From the NCBI RefSeq assembly GCF_010728725.1, contig NZ_AP022607.1:124001-188000 (forward strand): a stretch of DNA of 64,000 nt, in the 5' to 3' direction. The notes under the pieces were generated by a model. The model saw only the letters and a list, made by a program, of their open reading frames with translations, was not told the origin of the DNA and made no database searches. The stretch comes from Mycobacterium branderi. Its GTDB lineage: Bacteria; Actinomycetota; Actinomycetes; Mycobacteriales; Mycobacteriaceae. A program made the translations under genes and the position numbers. This document shows positions 7,974-15,999 of this stretch, one piece after another; the first letter of the stretch is position 1; every line of letters begins with the position of its first letter.

Positions 7974-9623
7974 TCATTCGCCGCGCTCGGTGCGGAACGC
8001 GCCGTCTTCGTAGGCCTTGCGCAGCACATGCTTTTGCACCTTGCCGCTGCTGGTCCGCGGCAGCGTTGTCGTCACGATCCACTCCGTGGGTCGTTTGTGT
8101 CGACTGAGCCGCGCCGATGCGAAGGCGGCAAGGTTCCGCGGGTCAACCCGGCCGGCCGCGGGTCGCACGGCGGCAACGACCCGCTCCCCGAGCCGGGTGT
8201 CCGGCACACCGAATACGGCGGCTTCGGCCACCGACGGGTGCGCAGCCAAGACCTGCTCCACCTCTGCGGGGTAGATGTTTTCACCGCCGCGAATAATGAC
8301 CTCACGAACCCTGCCCCGAAACCTCAGCACGCCGTGGTCGTCCATCGAGCACAGATCGCCGGTATGCAGCCAGCCCGCGTCATCGGCCGCCGGGTCGATC
8401 GATCCATCGCATCGCAGGTAGCCCGACATGGTCAACGGACCGCGGACGCACAGTTCACCGACGGAGCCGGTGGGCACCACTTTGCCGTCGCGATCGCACA
8501 GGTAGTAGTCGCGCCCCGGCAGGCAATGCCCGAGGGTTTGCGTCCGTATCGCGGTGGGATCAGATGGTCTGCTGGCGGCCATCGCCGGTGCCTCGCTTTG
8601 CCCGTAACCGACCAGGCAGGTGACTGCCAGGCGGTGTTCCATGTCCTCGATCAGACCGGGATCAACTGCCGACGCGCCGCCGGCGACGATGCGTACCGAG
8701 GAAAAGTCTTCCGGTGAGACGCCCGGCATCGCCAGCAAGTCGACGATCATGGTGGGCACCAGGCCCACCGCCGCCGGCCGGGCGATGCGCAGTGCGCGCA
8801 GCACGGTCTGTGCGCTGAATCGCTCGATGACGACGTAGGTCCCGGCGACCGACAACGCGCTGAGCACGCCGCTGACCGATCCGCCGACATGGTGCAGTGG
8901 CAGCGGATTGAGCCATGTTTCGCCCGTCTGCAATCCGATCGCCTCGCCCCACACCTGCGCACAACCCAGAGCCGCGCGATGCGACAAGACCGCCGCCTTC
9001 GGCAAGCCGGTCGTGCCCGAGGTGTGTTGGATCAGGAACTCCGCGGCGGCATCGGCTGAAACCAGATCTGCTGCAGGCTGTTTCGGCGATTTGTTCAGCC
9101 CGGTGATCTCGCAGACAGCGGGCCGCCATGGCAGCTGCCGGGCGACCTCACACATCGTCGGGTAGACCGCGCAATCGCCGACGCGCGTCGCTGCCAGTAT
9201 CAGCGTCGCGTGCGCCTGAGACAGCATGTGGCAGGCTTCGCTCTCCGTCACCGTGGGGCTGATCGGTACCACAGGCATTCTGGCCATCGCACAACCGAAC
9301 ATCGCCACGATCCACTCCACGCTGTTGGGTGCCGCAATTGCGACCCGCCCCCGGCGCGGATTGAGATCGAGCATCATCGCGCCGGCCGCGCGGGCGCGGA
9401 CATGCAGCTGGGCCCACGTCATCGATCCCATACCGGAATCGGTGAGCCACACCAGCGCACGGTGGTCCCCGAAGTCGCGGCTTACTCGTGCCAGCGCCGC
9501 GCCAACAGTCTCTTCGCGCAGATCGATTGAGTCGGCCGCCCGCAGGTACGCCAGGCCGTGTTCCTGCGGCGCTCCTGGCGCAGGCCCCCTGAACCGGTCA
9601 AATCCTGTCGTCGAAGACCACAT
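7974..9623 (-). CDS. AMP-dependent acyl-CoA ligase/synthetase
   Basis: A 549-residue ANL-superfamily enzyme (FadD type) that would activate a carboxylic acid with ATP and load it on CoA. The P-loop motif is QHTSGTTGLPKAAVLSH (near residue 195), the middle motif is GYGQSEAPA, and GWLHTGDLCSMDDHGVLRFRGR precedes the hinge. The C-terminal lysine is in PRTSSGKVQKH. Leftward, upstream of the two P450 genes, it would supply the CoA ester of their product. The AT-rich interval at 9624-9650 probably holds its promoter. Confidence 0.92.
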   Translation of the reverse strand: MWSSTTGFDRFRGPAPGAPQEHGLAYLRAADSIDLREETVGAALARVSRDFGDHRALVWLTDSGMGSMTWAQLHVRARAAGAMMLDLNPRRGRVAIAAPNSVEWIVAMFGCAMARMPVVPISPTVTESEACHMLSQAHATLILAATRVGDCAVYPTMCEVARQLPWRPAVCEITGLNKSPKQPAADLVSADAAAEFLIQHTSGTTGLPKAAVLSHRAALGCAQVWGEAIGLQTGETWLNPLPLHHVGGSVSGVLSALSVAGTYVVIERFSAQTVLRALRIARPAAVGLVPTMIVDLLAMPGVSPEDFSSVRIVAGGASAVDPGLIEDMEHRLAVTCLVGYGQSEAPAMAASRPSDPTAIRTQTLGHCLPGRDYYLCDRDGKVVPTGSVGELCVRGPLTMSGYLRCDGSIDPAADDAGWLHTGDLCSMDDHGVLRFRGRVREVIIRGGENIYPAEVEQVLAAHPSVAEAAVFGVPDTRLGERVVAAVRPAAGRVDPRNLAAFASARLSRHKRPTEWIVTTTLPRTSSGKVQKHVLRKAYEDGAFRTERGE

Positions 9624-9708
9624 ATCTAATTATATTACCTATTAGCCGGAGGCCCGATAGCATCCTTGTTACCCGTCGCAGGCAATCGCAGACGACGGCA
9701 CTCCAATT

Positions 9709-9960
9709 AGCTTTAGCCCCAAGGCGTTCCAGTTTACGGACATCGTCAGCGGCAGACGGGCGATGGATCACGACGTAGAGGGACGGCCTATCGATCATCC
9801 GAAGCTGCATCAAGTGGGTGGAAAGGAGTCCGACGTGGGGATGGCGGAACGCCTGAGCATCACCGGCGGCCCGCACGACTTCATCGCGGGTCCACCAGTG
9901 CCGGAAATCCAGGCTCCTGAGGACGGACTGCTTGCCGAGATGTCGGCGTTCATAGTGCGC
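9709..9960 (-). pseudogene. remnant of an MmyB-type XRE regulator (C-terminal part)
   Basis: The leftward frame reads LRSLDFRHWWTRDEV, then FRHPHVGLLSTHLMQLRMID, then SLYVVIHRPSAADDV. This follows the C-terminal MmyB-like ligand-binding domain of actinobacterial helix-turn-helix regulators (pattern SxEFRxxWAxHDV...FRHPxVGxLxLxxExL...LxVYxAxPGS). The helix-turn-helix half is missing and the sequence runs out into unrelated codons on both sides. It sits beside toxin-antitoxin relics, so a decayed fragment is likelier than a short functional gene. Confidence 0.55.
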
Positions 9961-10064
9961 GGGGCCGGTTACCCGGAGACGGCCGAGTGGGGTCGCCGAA
10001 GTCGGCCCATGCGCCGGGGACCTGCCCGCTGACATGAAAGCCGTTTTTCTGTCAAAATGGTGGA

Positions 10065-10325
10065 ATGGCACGAAAGAAGACCACTGTCTATATCGACGAA
10101 GCGCTGCTTCGCGCGGCGAAGGTAGCCGCTGCCCGGTCGGGTAAGCGCGAATATGAGGTATTCGAGGACGCCTTGAGGCGGCACCTGGGATTCGCCGGGA
10201 CCCTGGAGCGGATCTGGGCTGGCATCAGCCCCGAGGAGGCCCCCAGCGAGAAGGAAGCCACGCGACTCGCTGCCAAAGAGCTGGCTGCAGTACGCGCAAA
10301 GCGCACCCCGCGCCAGGCGGGCTGA
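10065..10325 (+). CDS. ribbon-helix-helix antitoxin
   Basis: An 86-residue protein. The N-terminal MARKKTTVYIDEALLRAAKVAA segment is the beta-strand and first helix of a ribbon-helix-helix (CopG/VapB-like) DNA-binding domain. The charged Glu/Lys/Arg-rich tail would bind the toxin. It lies directly before a PIN-domain gene in the same reading frame, with only its TGA (10323-10325) between them. Expected to neutralise the PIN toxin and repress its own promoter. Confidence 0.8.
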   Translation: MARKKTTVYIDEALLRAAKVAAARSGKREYEVFEDALRRHLGFAGTLERIWAGISPEEAPSEKEATRLAAKELAAVRAKRTPRQAG

Positions 10326-10328
10326 GGC

Positions 10329-10739
10329 CTGGACCAACCACTGCGGGTCGTCATCGACCCCAACGTATGGATCTCGGCTGTGATCAACCCGTATGGCACC
10401 CCCGCGCGGGTCGTGCAAGCCATAGCGGACAACGCGATCACCGCGGTGGTGACCCAGCACCTGCTCGACGAACTCGCAGCCGTCCTGATCCGACCGAAAT
10501 TCCGACGCTGGATCAACGTCGCCGACGCGATCGCCTTCGTCGAAAGCCTCGGCGACCATGCCGACCTGCGCGACGACCCCGGACCACCCAAGATAGGAGT
10601 GCGGGACCCAAACGACGACTACCTGGTCGCCCTCGCCGAAGCAGCTGACGCGGTGATCGTCACCGGCGATGATGATCTGCTGCGGGCCGGACTCGAACCG
10701 CCAGCGATCACACCCGCTCAGCTCCTAGAACGCCTGTGA
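10329..10739 (+). CDS. PIN-domain toxin (putative type II TA toxin)
   Basis: A PIN-fold ribonuclease of the COG1569 kind. VVIDPNVWISAVINPYG gives the first acidic residue, LLDELAAVLIRPKF the Glu, and VRDPNDDYLVALAEAADAVIVTGDDDLL the later Asp cluster. About 136 residues if translation begins at CTG 10329. The first ordinary start, GTG 10380, would remove the first catalytic Asp. There is no in-frame ATG, GTG or TTG between the antitoxin stop and the Asp codon. Either CTG is used, TGA is read through, or the toxin lost its start and is silent. Confidence 0.7.
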   Translation: MDQPLRVVIDPNVWISAVINPYGTPARVVQAIADNAITAVVTQHLLDELAAVLIRPKFRRWINVADAIAFVESLGDHADLRDDPGPPKIGVRDPNDDYLVALAEAADAVIVTGDDDLLRAGLEPPAITPAQLLERL

Positions 10740-10957
10740 ACACCATCAATATGCACGTCCACAATTACGTACATATGGCTATATAGACCCCACGACAGTT
10801 GCGATACGCGATCCGTTCCTGGCCCAGCTGAGAGCGCGCCCCTATTCCACGCGGCAGGACCAAGCCCAATGAGGTACTGCACCAACATGTTCCATGCTTC
10901 GGACATGGTCGGCAGTACCAGGATCTCGACCCGCGCCGACGGGTCAACGAGGATCAA
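10718..10957 (-). pseudogene. degenerate VapC-type toxin remnant
   Basis: The frame overlaps the VapB stop by the usual ATGA and starts MILVDPSARVEIL, the first strand of a VapC PIN domain (normally MILVDxSxWIE). Beyond about residue 13 no PIN motif continues in frame. A second frame shows ERIAYRNCRG, resembling the YRxCRR segment of VapC. The 79-residue product cannot be a nuclease, so this is a decayed toxin next to an intact antitoxin. Confidence 0.6.
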
Positions 10958-11160
10958 ATGTCGGTGTGGGTCTCCGCCGGAACGTCGCCGATGGCCTTGG
11001 CGCCTCGCATTGCCAAGGCCTCATCGCGCGTCATGGGTTGGCCCGCAAGGTGGCGCAGCGCGAGGTCGACCCCCTCGGTCTTGGTCCGAATACCGTAGCG
11101 GTCCATGATCATCTGGACGTAAGTGTCCTCGATCTCGAGGTTCATACGGACCCGGCTCAT
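10954..11160 (-). CDS. VapB-type antitoxin (orphaned)
   Basis: A 68-residue protein of the mycobacterial VapB kind (pattern RTxINIDDxLxxxVMxRYGxRTKTEAVDLALRHLAG). Here it reads MIMDRYGIRTKTEGVDLALRHL and GQPMTRDEALAMRGA. It is a full-length DNA-binding antitoxin, but its toxin partner (10718-10957) is destroyed. It could still bind DNA or cross-neutralise a related VapC. The upstream AT-rich stretch TTTATTTACACG (11163 onward) probably carries the promoter. Confidence 0.85.
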   Translation of the reverse strand: MSRVRMNLEIEDTYVQMIMDRYGIRTKTEGVDLALRHLAGQPMTRDEALAMRGAKAIGDVPAETHTDI

Positions 11161-11275
11161 ACACTTTATTTACACGCCACGCGTGAACAAGGTGTATACG
11201 CAGGTCTCGCTGTCTGTGCCAGACGGGGGCGCGGGTGGTAGCGGGGCGGCGCCATGGGCGAGTATGCCGCAGTAG

Positions 11276-12901
11276 TCACGCGTGACCGCGGCGCCGCGGC
11301 GCCCGCGACAGGTCGTCGCGGAAGTTTCGCCGCAGGATCTTGCCGGTCGCGGTCTTCGGGATCGCGTCAACGATTTCCACTTCGCGCGGGTACTTGTAGG
11401 CGGCCAGCTGGGCACGGCAGTGCCCGATCAGCTCGTCCGGTGACACCGAATGGCCTTGGCGCAACGACACATACGCCTTGACGGTTTCGCCCCGGTACGG
11501 GTGCGGCACGCCGATGACCGCGGCTTCGAGCACGGCCTCGTGGGTGTAGAGCACGTCTTCGACCTCGCGTGGCCATACCTTGTAGCCGCTGGCCACGATC
11601 ATGTCTTTCTTCCTGTCGACCAGGTAGTACCAGCCGTCGTCGTCGGCGTAGCCCACGTCGCCGGTCCGCAGCCAGCCGCCGCGGAACGCGGCCGCGGTCT
11701 CCTCAGGGCTGCGCCAGTATCCGGGAACGACCTGCGGGCCGGCGACCGCGATTTCACCGATCTGCCCGGCGGGCAACGGCGCACCGGTGTCGTCGAGCAC
11801 CGCGATCCGGGTGCCCGGCATCGGCCGCCCGACGGACAGGGCTTCGGTTTCGGCGCCAGTCGGGGCCCGCTTACCCAACGGGACCGCCAACACCGGCGAG
11901 GTGGTTTCGGTCATTCCGTAAACGTTGTGGATGTAGACGCCGAATCGCCGCTCGAAGCGTTCGACGGTCGCTGCCGCGACCGGTGACCCGCCCGAAGCGA
12001 TTTTCCTCAGCGTCGCCAAATCTCCTGGCGTGGACGCCGCAGCGTTGGCCAGCGCGATGAACACCGTGATCGCGCCGACGGTGAAAGTCGCTCGGTGCCG
12101 GCGGATCATGTCGATCACCGCGGCGGTGTCGAAGCGGTACGACAACACCAGCGGCGCGCCGCACACCAATGCACACGCGATGTGGCCGCTCAGCCCGGTG
12201 ACGTGAAACAGCGGCGCCACGCCGAGTACCACTTCGTCGGCGCTCAGGTCGAACCACTCGCGGTAGCAGCGCCCTCCGGTGGCGATGTTGCGGTGGGTGT
12301 TCATCGCGCCCTTGGGCGCCCCGGTCGTGCCTGACGTGTAGGTGATCACGGCGAAGTCGTCGAGCGCAGGCGATGCGGGTGGCGGCACCCGGCCGTCGTG
12401 TCCGGCGATGAGCCGGCGGAGCTCCTCGGCTCCCGGCGGTGTCGGCAGTCGTGATCGGGGCAACCCCGGATGACCCGCTGCGGCAAGCCAATCCAGTGCG
12501 CTGGTGGTGATCACCTCCCGCACCGAGCTGGCCGTCAGCACCTCGGCCAGCGCCGGCGTGTGCAGCTCGTCAAGTGCGAGCAAGACGGTGGGCGTGGCGT
12601 CATCGAGCAGCTTAGCGACTTCGGCCGGGGTGAGCATCGGGTTGATCGGGACGGCGATGCCGCCCAGCTTCCAGGCCGCAAGCAGCCCGAGGACGTACTG
12701 CGGCATGTTTTGCAAATACAGCGCGATGCGGTCGCCGGCGACAAATCCGTTGTCCGCCAGGGCGGCTGCCAGCGCGTCACTGGCGCGGTCGACATCGCGT
12801 GCGCGCAACACGGTGTCGAAGTAGATCAGCGTCGGCCGGTCGGGGTGCCTCGCCGCGGTGCGCCGGAACGCCTCCAGGACCGTGACCGGATCGCCGGGCA
12901 T
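11276..12901 (-). CDS. AMP-dependent acyl-CoA ligase/synthetase
   Basis: A 541-residue ANL enzyme. The P-loop is TYTSGTTGAPKGAMNTHRN, the middle motif is VYGMTETTSPV, and GWLRTGDVGYADDDGWYYLVDRKKDM precedes the hinge. The C-terminal catalytic lysine is in TATGKILRR. ATG 12901 is chosen because homology starts there (MPGDPVTVLEAF). The frame stays open upstream but only through the antisense of the amidohydrolase's reading. The start is 17 bp after the stop of the amidohydrolase upstream, so the two form an operon. Activates an unknown acid. Confidence 0.92.
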   Translation of the reverse strand: MPGDPVTVLEAFRRTAARHPDRPTLIYFDTVLRARDVDRASDALAAALADNGFVAGDRIALYLQNMPQYVLGLLAAWKLGGIAVPINPMLTPAEVAKLLDDATPTVLLALDELHTPALAEVLTASSVREVITTSALDWLAAAGHPGLPRSRLPTPPGAEELRRLIAGHDGRVPPPASPALDDFAVITYTSGTTGAPKGAMNTHRNIATGGRCYREWFDLSADEVVLGVAPLFHVTGLSGHIACALVCGAPLVLSYRFDTAAVIDMIRRHRATFTVGAITVFIALANAAASTPGDLATLRKIASGGSPVAAATVERFERRFGVYIHNVYGMTETTSPVLAVPLGKRAPTGAETEALSVGRPMPGTRIAVLDDTGAPLPAGQIGEIAVAGPQVVPGYWRSPEETAAAFRGGWLRTGDVGYADDDGWYYLVDRKKDMIVASGYKVWPREVEDVLYTHEAVLEAAVIGVPHPYRGETVKAYVSLRQGHSVSPDELIGHCRAQLAAYKYPREVEIVDAIPKTATGKILRRNFRDDLSRAPRRRGHA

Positions 12902-12918
12902 GGTTGGTCCTGAGGTGA

Positions 12919-14127
12919 TCAGCCGAGGCTGCCGGTGAGCTTCATGCCGTTGTCGCGCAGGAACTTGCGCCGAGTGGTCTCGCCCAGGCCGTCGAGCCGG
13001 TAGTAGAACTCGGCCGGCTCGCGCAGCCCCTCGGCGTGCGGCCAGTCCGAGCCCATCAGCAAGGTGTTGTCGGTTCCGAGTCGTTCGATCAATTCGGCGG
13101 TGTCGTCCTCCGGGTAGGGAACGACCCGGACATTGTTTTTGAAGATGGTGCTGGGCCGTTCGGCGAGTGGGCCTCCCAGCCAGGGGCCGAGTCGGCCCAT
13201 TCCCCGGCTCTTGTCCATGTGCCGCAGGAAATGGGGCACCCACTCCGCGCCGAACTCGCTGACCAGGACCGTGATGTTGGGGAACCTGCCGAAGAGGTTG
13301 TCGAAGATCAGCGCCGAGAGCGTGTCGGTGATCGGCCGCTCGCCGTAGGTGTTTTGCCATTGCCACGCCGAGAACTGGAATGGCGGACGCAGGCCCCAGC
13401 CCCATTGCGAGGCAACGTTTTCCTGGTAGTGGAATTCGGCGATGTGGTAGCAGACCACGGCATGTGCGTCGTTGATGCGCGCCCAGAACGGGTCGAAATA
13501 GGGGTCACCCGGCGAACGCCCGTACGCGGGCCCGGCCGGTAGCGTGATGAAGCGGGCGCCCGCCTCGAGGACCCGATCGAGTTCGGTACAGGCACGGTTC
13601 AGGTCGCGCATCGACAGCATCGCCGGTGCGTAGATGCGGTTGCTGAAGTTGAAGCCCCAGTCTTCGTCGATCCACTTGTTGAAGGCCTCGAGGTTGTCGT
13701 AGAGCGGGTCGATGCCGTTCAGGTATTCCTCGGCCATCAGCGCCCAGCCGCCCGGGTACATGATCGTGCGCTCGATCTGCTGCTCGTCGAGCTGCTTGAG
13801 CCGCGCCTGGCGGTCGAGGTATTCGGCCTGCATCGGTTCGTAGAACCGCTCGGCGTCGGCGGCCTGCCCGGAGGCGCGCCGGCGCAGCATCTCGGCCAGC
13901 GACCCGGGCACGTAGGCCTGGTCGAGATCGTTTTCCAGCGCGGTCACGATCCGGTCGTTGGCCAGCAGCACCTTGCGGCCCGACGGCGCGATGATCGGGC
14001 GCACCGCCGTGTCCAGCTTGGAGCTGGGCATGTAGCGGGTGAAGCAATCCTCCGCCTCATACGAGTGCTGATCGAAATCGGTGAGCTGGTAGGGAAGTTC
14101 ACCGACCGTGTTCTCGATGAGCGCCAT
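12919..14127 (-). CDS. amidohydrolase-2 family metal-dependent hydrolase/decarboxylase
   Basis: A TIM-barrel amidohydrolase of about 402 residues. FDQHSYEAEDCF near the N-terminus supplies the first metal ligands (DxHxxE type) and LMGSDWPHAEG near residue 360 the late Asp and His. Relatives include ACMSD-like decarboxylases and ring-opening hydrolases. ATG 14127 has a good ribosome site (GGAAGGA); an in-frame upstream extension to 14169 lacks one. It is first in the operon with the ligase, directly after two palindromes (14173-14199). A second family member is at 24403. Confidence 0.88.
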   Translation of the reverse strand: MALIENTVGELPYQLTDFDQHSYEAEDCFTRYMPSSKLDTAVRPIIAPSGRKVLLANDRIVTALENDLDQAYVPGSLAEMLRRRASGQAADAERFYEPMQAEYLDRQARLKQLDEQQIERTIMYPGGWALMAEEYLNGIDPLYDNLEAFNKWIDEDWGFNFSNRIYAPAMLSMRDLNRACTELDRVLEAGARFITLPAGPAYGRSPGDPYFDPFWARINDAHAVVCYHIAEFHYQENVASQWGWGLRPPFQFSAWQWQNTYGERPITDTLSALIFDNLFGRFPNITVLVSEFGAEWVPHFLRHMDKSRGMGRLGPWLGGPLAERPSTIFKNNVRVVPYPEDDTAELIERLGTDNTLLMGSDWPHAEGLREPAEFYYRLDGLGETTRRKFLRDNGMKLTGSLG

Positions 14128-14172
14128 GACAGTACGTCCTTCCAGAGCCGTCCGACCGCCGGGACACACCTA

Positions 14173-14199
14173 GTATACATGTAAACTATACACGTACGG
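14173..14199. promoter_or_regulatory. two overlapping palindromic operator-like sites
   Basis: GTATACATGTAAAC (14173-14186) and CTATACACGTACGG (14186-14199) share one base and both resemble CTATACATGTATAG, found intact at 17170-17183. They lie between the amidohydrolase (start 14127) and the upstream crotonase stop (14228). They probably form a regulated promoter for the amidohydrolase-ligase pair. Confidence 0.6.
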
Positions 14200-14227
14200 T
14201 AGCTGGGCCCGGGCGCGCGGCGAGGTT

Positions 14228-15034
14228 TCAGCGGCCGGTGAACTTCGGCGGACGCCGCTCCAGGAACGCTTCCTTGCCCTCCTGCGCGTCGGCGCTGGGC
14301 CCTACCCACAGCACCGCCTGCTCGGCGTCACCCAGCGAGGTCTCCAGCGTGTTCTCCAAAGCGCGGCGCATCATGAACTTCACCGCGCGAAGCGCCAACG
14401 GCGGCCCGGCGGCAAGCTTTTCGGCGAGATCCACCGCGCGCGAGGCCAGCTCGGCGTCGGCGACCACCTCGGTCGCCAACCCGAGTGCCTGCGCGGTGTC
14501 GGCGTCATAGATCTCCGAGAACGCCACCATCCGGAAAGCCCTGTCATAGCCCATGATTCGCGGATAGAGCCACGCGCCACCTTCATCGGGCAACAAGCCG
14601 GCCCTGGCGCTGGTGTCCCCGAGCCGGGCGCCGGCCGCGACGATCCTGATGTCGCAGGAGAGCGCGAACGCCAAACCGCCGTTGACCGCGAGCCCGTTGA
14701 CCGCGCAGATGACCGGTTTGTCGAGCCGGTGCAGTGCGGTGACAACAGCGTGGGAATCCTCCCGCAGTTCGCGCGCACGGCCGAGCTGATGGCCGAGGGC
14801 CTCGTCGAATCCCGCGTCGGGTGAAAGGTCCCCGCCGGAACAAAAGCCGCGGCCCGAACCGGTCAGGATGAGCACCCGGATCGCGTCATCCAGGCGCACC
14901 CGCCGCAGGCCCTCCAGGATCTCCGCACACATCCGCGGGGTATAGGCGCCCAGCCGATGCGGGCGATTGATCGTGATGCGGGCGATGTGCTCCCCGACGA
15001 TCTCGAATACCGCGTGGGCGGCGGCATCGGTCAT
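14228..15034 (-). CDS. enoyl-CoA hydratase/isomerase family protein
   Basis: A 268-residue crotonase. Oxyanion-hole segment GSGRGFCSGGDLS (near residue 68), second segment VNGLAVNGGLAFALSCDI, then DEGGAWLYPRIMG where the catalytic acid is expected. ATG 15034 overlaps the TGA of the acyl-CoA dehydrogenase upstream (ATGA), showing coupled translation. It would hydrate the enoyl-CoA made by the dehydrogenase pair encoded just before it. An open extension upstream is antisense-like and was not used. Confidence 0.92.
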   Translation of the reverse strand: MTDAAAHAVFEIVGEHIARITINRPHRLGAYTPRMCAEILEGLRRVRLDDAIRVLILTGSGRGFCSGGDLSPDAGFDEALGHQLGRARELREDSHAVVTALHRLDKPVICAVNGLAVNGGLAFALSCDIRIVAAGARLGDTSARAGLLPDEGGAWLYPRIMGYDRAFRMVAFSEIYDADTAQALGLATEVVADAELASRAVDLAEKLAAGPPLALRAVKFMMRRALENTLETSLGDAEQAVLWVGPSADAQEGKEAFLERRPPKFTGR

Positions 15035-15999
15035 AGCGGCGGCCCGGCCGGAATGCGTTCTGTCTCGAGCAGCGTGGTGCCGATGTGCTGCAGGGACATC
15101 CGCCAGCTTCCGTAAAGCGCATCGAGAATGGTTGCCCGCTTGACGTAGCGGCCCAAGCGATGCTCGCAGGTCAGTCCGATGGCCCCGCAGACTTGCAGGC
15201 ATGCGCGGCTGGTCGCATCCCAGGCGCAGCCGGCGTAGGTCTTGGCCACCCACGCGTCCCACCATGTTCCGGTTTTGCACGCGACGTCGATGAGTTCGCG
15301 CGCGCCCGCCAGCTGGGTATGGCACTGCGCGAGACGGTGCCGCGGTGTTTGGTTGACGCCGATGGGGCGCCCGAACTGTGTTCGCTGCCGAACGTGCTCG
15401 ACCGCGATGCCCAGCATCGCCGAGGCGTTCCCGGCCAGTTCCGCCGCCAGGGCGCGACGGCCCGCGGTGACCGCGCCGGTCCAATCACATTTGCGCGCTT
15501 CGGTTTCAGCGATCGAGACATCGACGCGGACCCGGTACAGCGCCGATGCGGGATCGAAACCTCCGACGGCGCCGGCGGCCGTTGCCAGCCGGTCCGGTGC
15601 CAGCAGGAAGACCGTCGAGGCGGCGTCGTCGGCGGCGACCACGCAGCCCGCGGCGCTGGCCGGATCCGTCAGTGTGACGCCGTCGATCAGTAACCGGCCG
15701 TCCATGCTGCTGATGCACGTCGCTGCGCCCAGCGGATGAAGCACCGCCGGTGGGCGATGGCCCGGCTCCGGCTCGCACAGATCACCGCCGGCGGCGTCGA
15801 TGAGGACGGTGTCCAGCGCGGCCGACGCTCGCCCGGCCTTACCCTGCTCGGTGAAGAGCAGATCGACCGCGGCGACCGGATCATCGCGCACGACATCGCG
15901 CCAGCCCAGTTGCGCCAGCCCGGCCACGAGGTCCCCGTTGTCGCGGGCCAGCAGCTCGTGGATCGATTCCCTGAGCAGGAGCTGGGTGTCAACGTCCAA
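15031..15999 (-). CDS. acyl-CoA dehydrogenase family protein (shorter partner subunit)
   Basis: A 322-residue, shortened acyl-CoA dehydrogenase. The N-terminal helical and middle regions are diverged. The FAD-contact motif is RTQFGRPIGVNQ and the later motif CGAIGLTCEHRLGRYVKRA corresponds to HGGIGxTWEH. It overlaps the next dehydrogenase (15989-17170) by 11 bp. In mycobacteria such adjacent unequal pairs often form alpha2beta2 heterotetramers that share FAD sites, as with the steroid ChsE1-ChsE2 enzyme. A heteromer is therefore inferred. Confidence 0.88.
   Translation of the reverse strand: MDVDTQLLLRESIHELLARDNGDLVAGLAQLGWRDVVRDDPVAAVDLLFTEQGKAGRASAALDTVLIDAAGGDLCEPEPGHRPPAVLHPLGAATCISSMDGRLLIDGVTLTDPASAAGCVVAADDAASTVFLLAPDRLATAAGAVGGFDPASALYRVRVDVSIAETEARKCDWTGAVTAGRRALAAELAGNASAMLGIAVEHVRQRTQFGRPIGVNQTPRHRLAQCHTQLAGARELIDVACKTGTWWDAWVAKTYAGCAWDATSRACLQVCGAIGLTCEHRLGRYVKRATILDALYGSWRMSLQHIGTTLLETERIPAGPPL

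Noticed and set aside
12902..13405. Upstream in-frame extension of the ligase at 11276
   Set aside because: It overlaps the amidohydrolase on the same strand in another frame and has no ligase homology; ATG 12901 is the family start.
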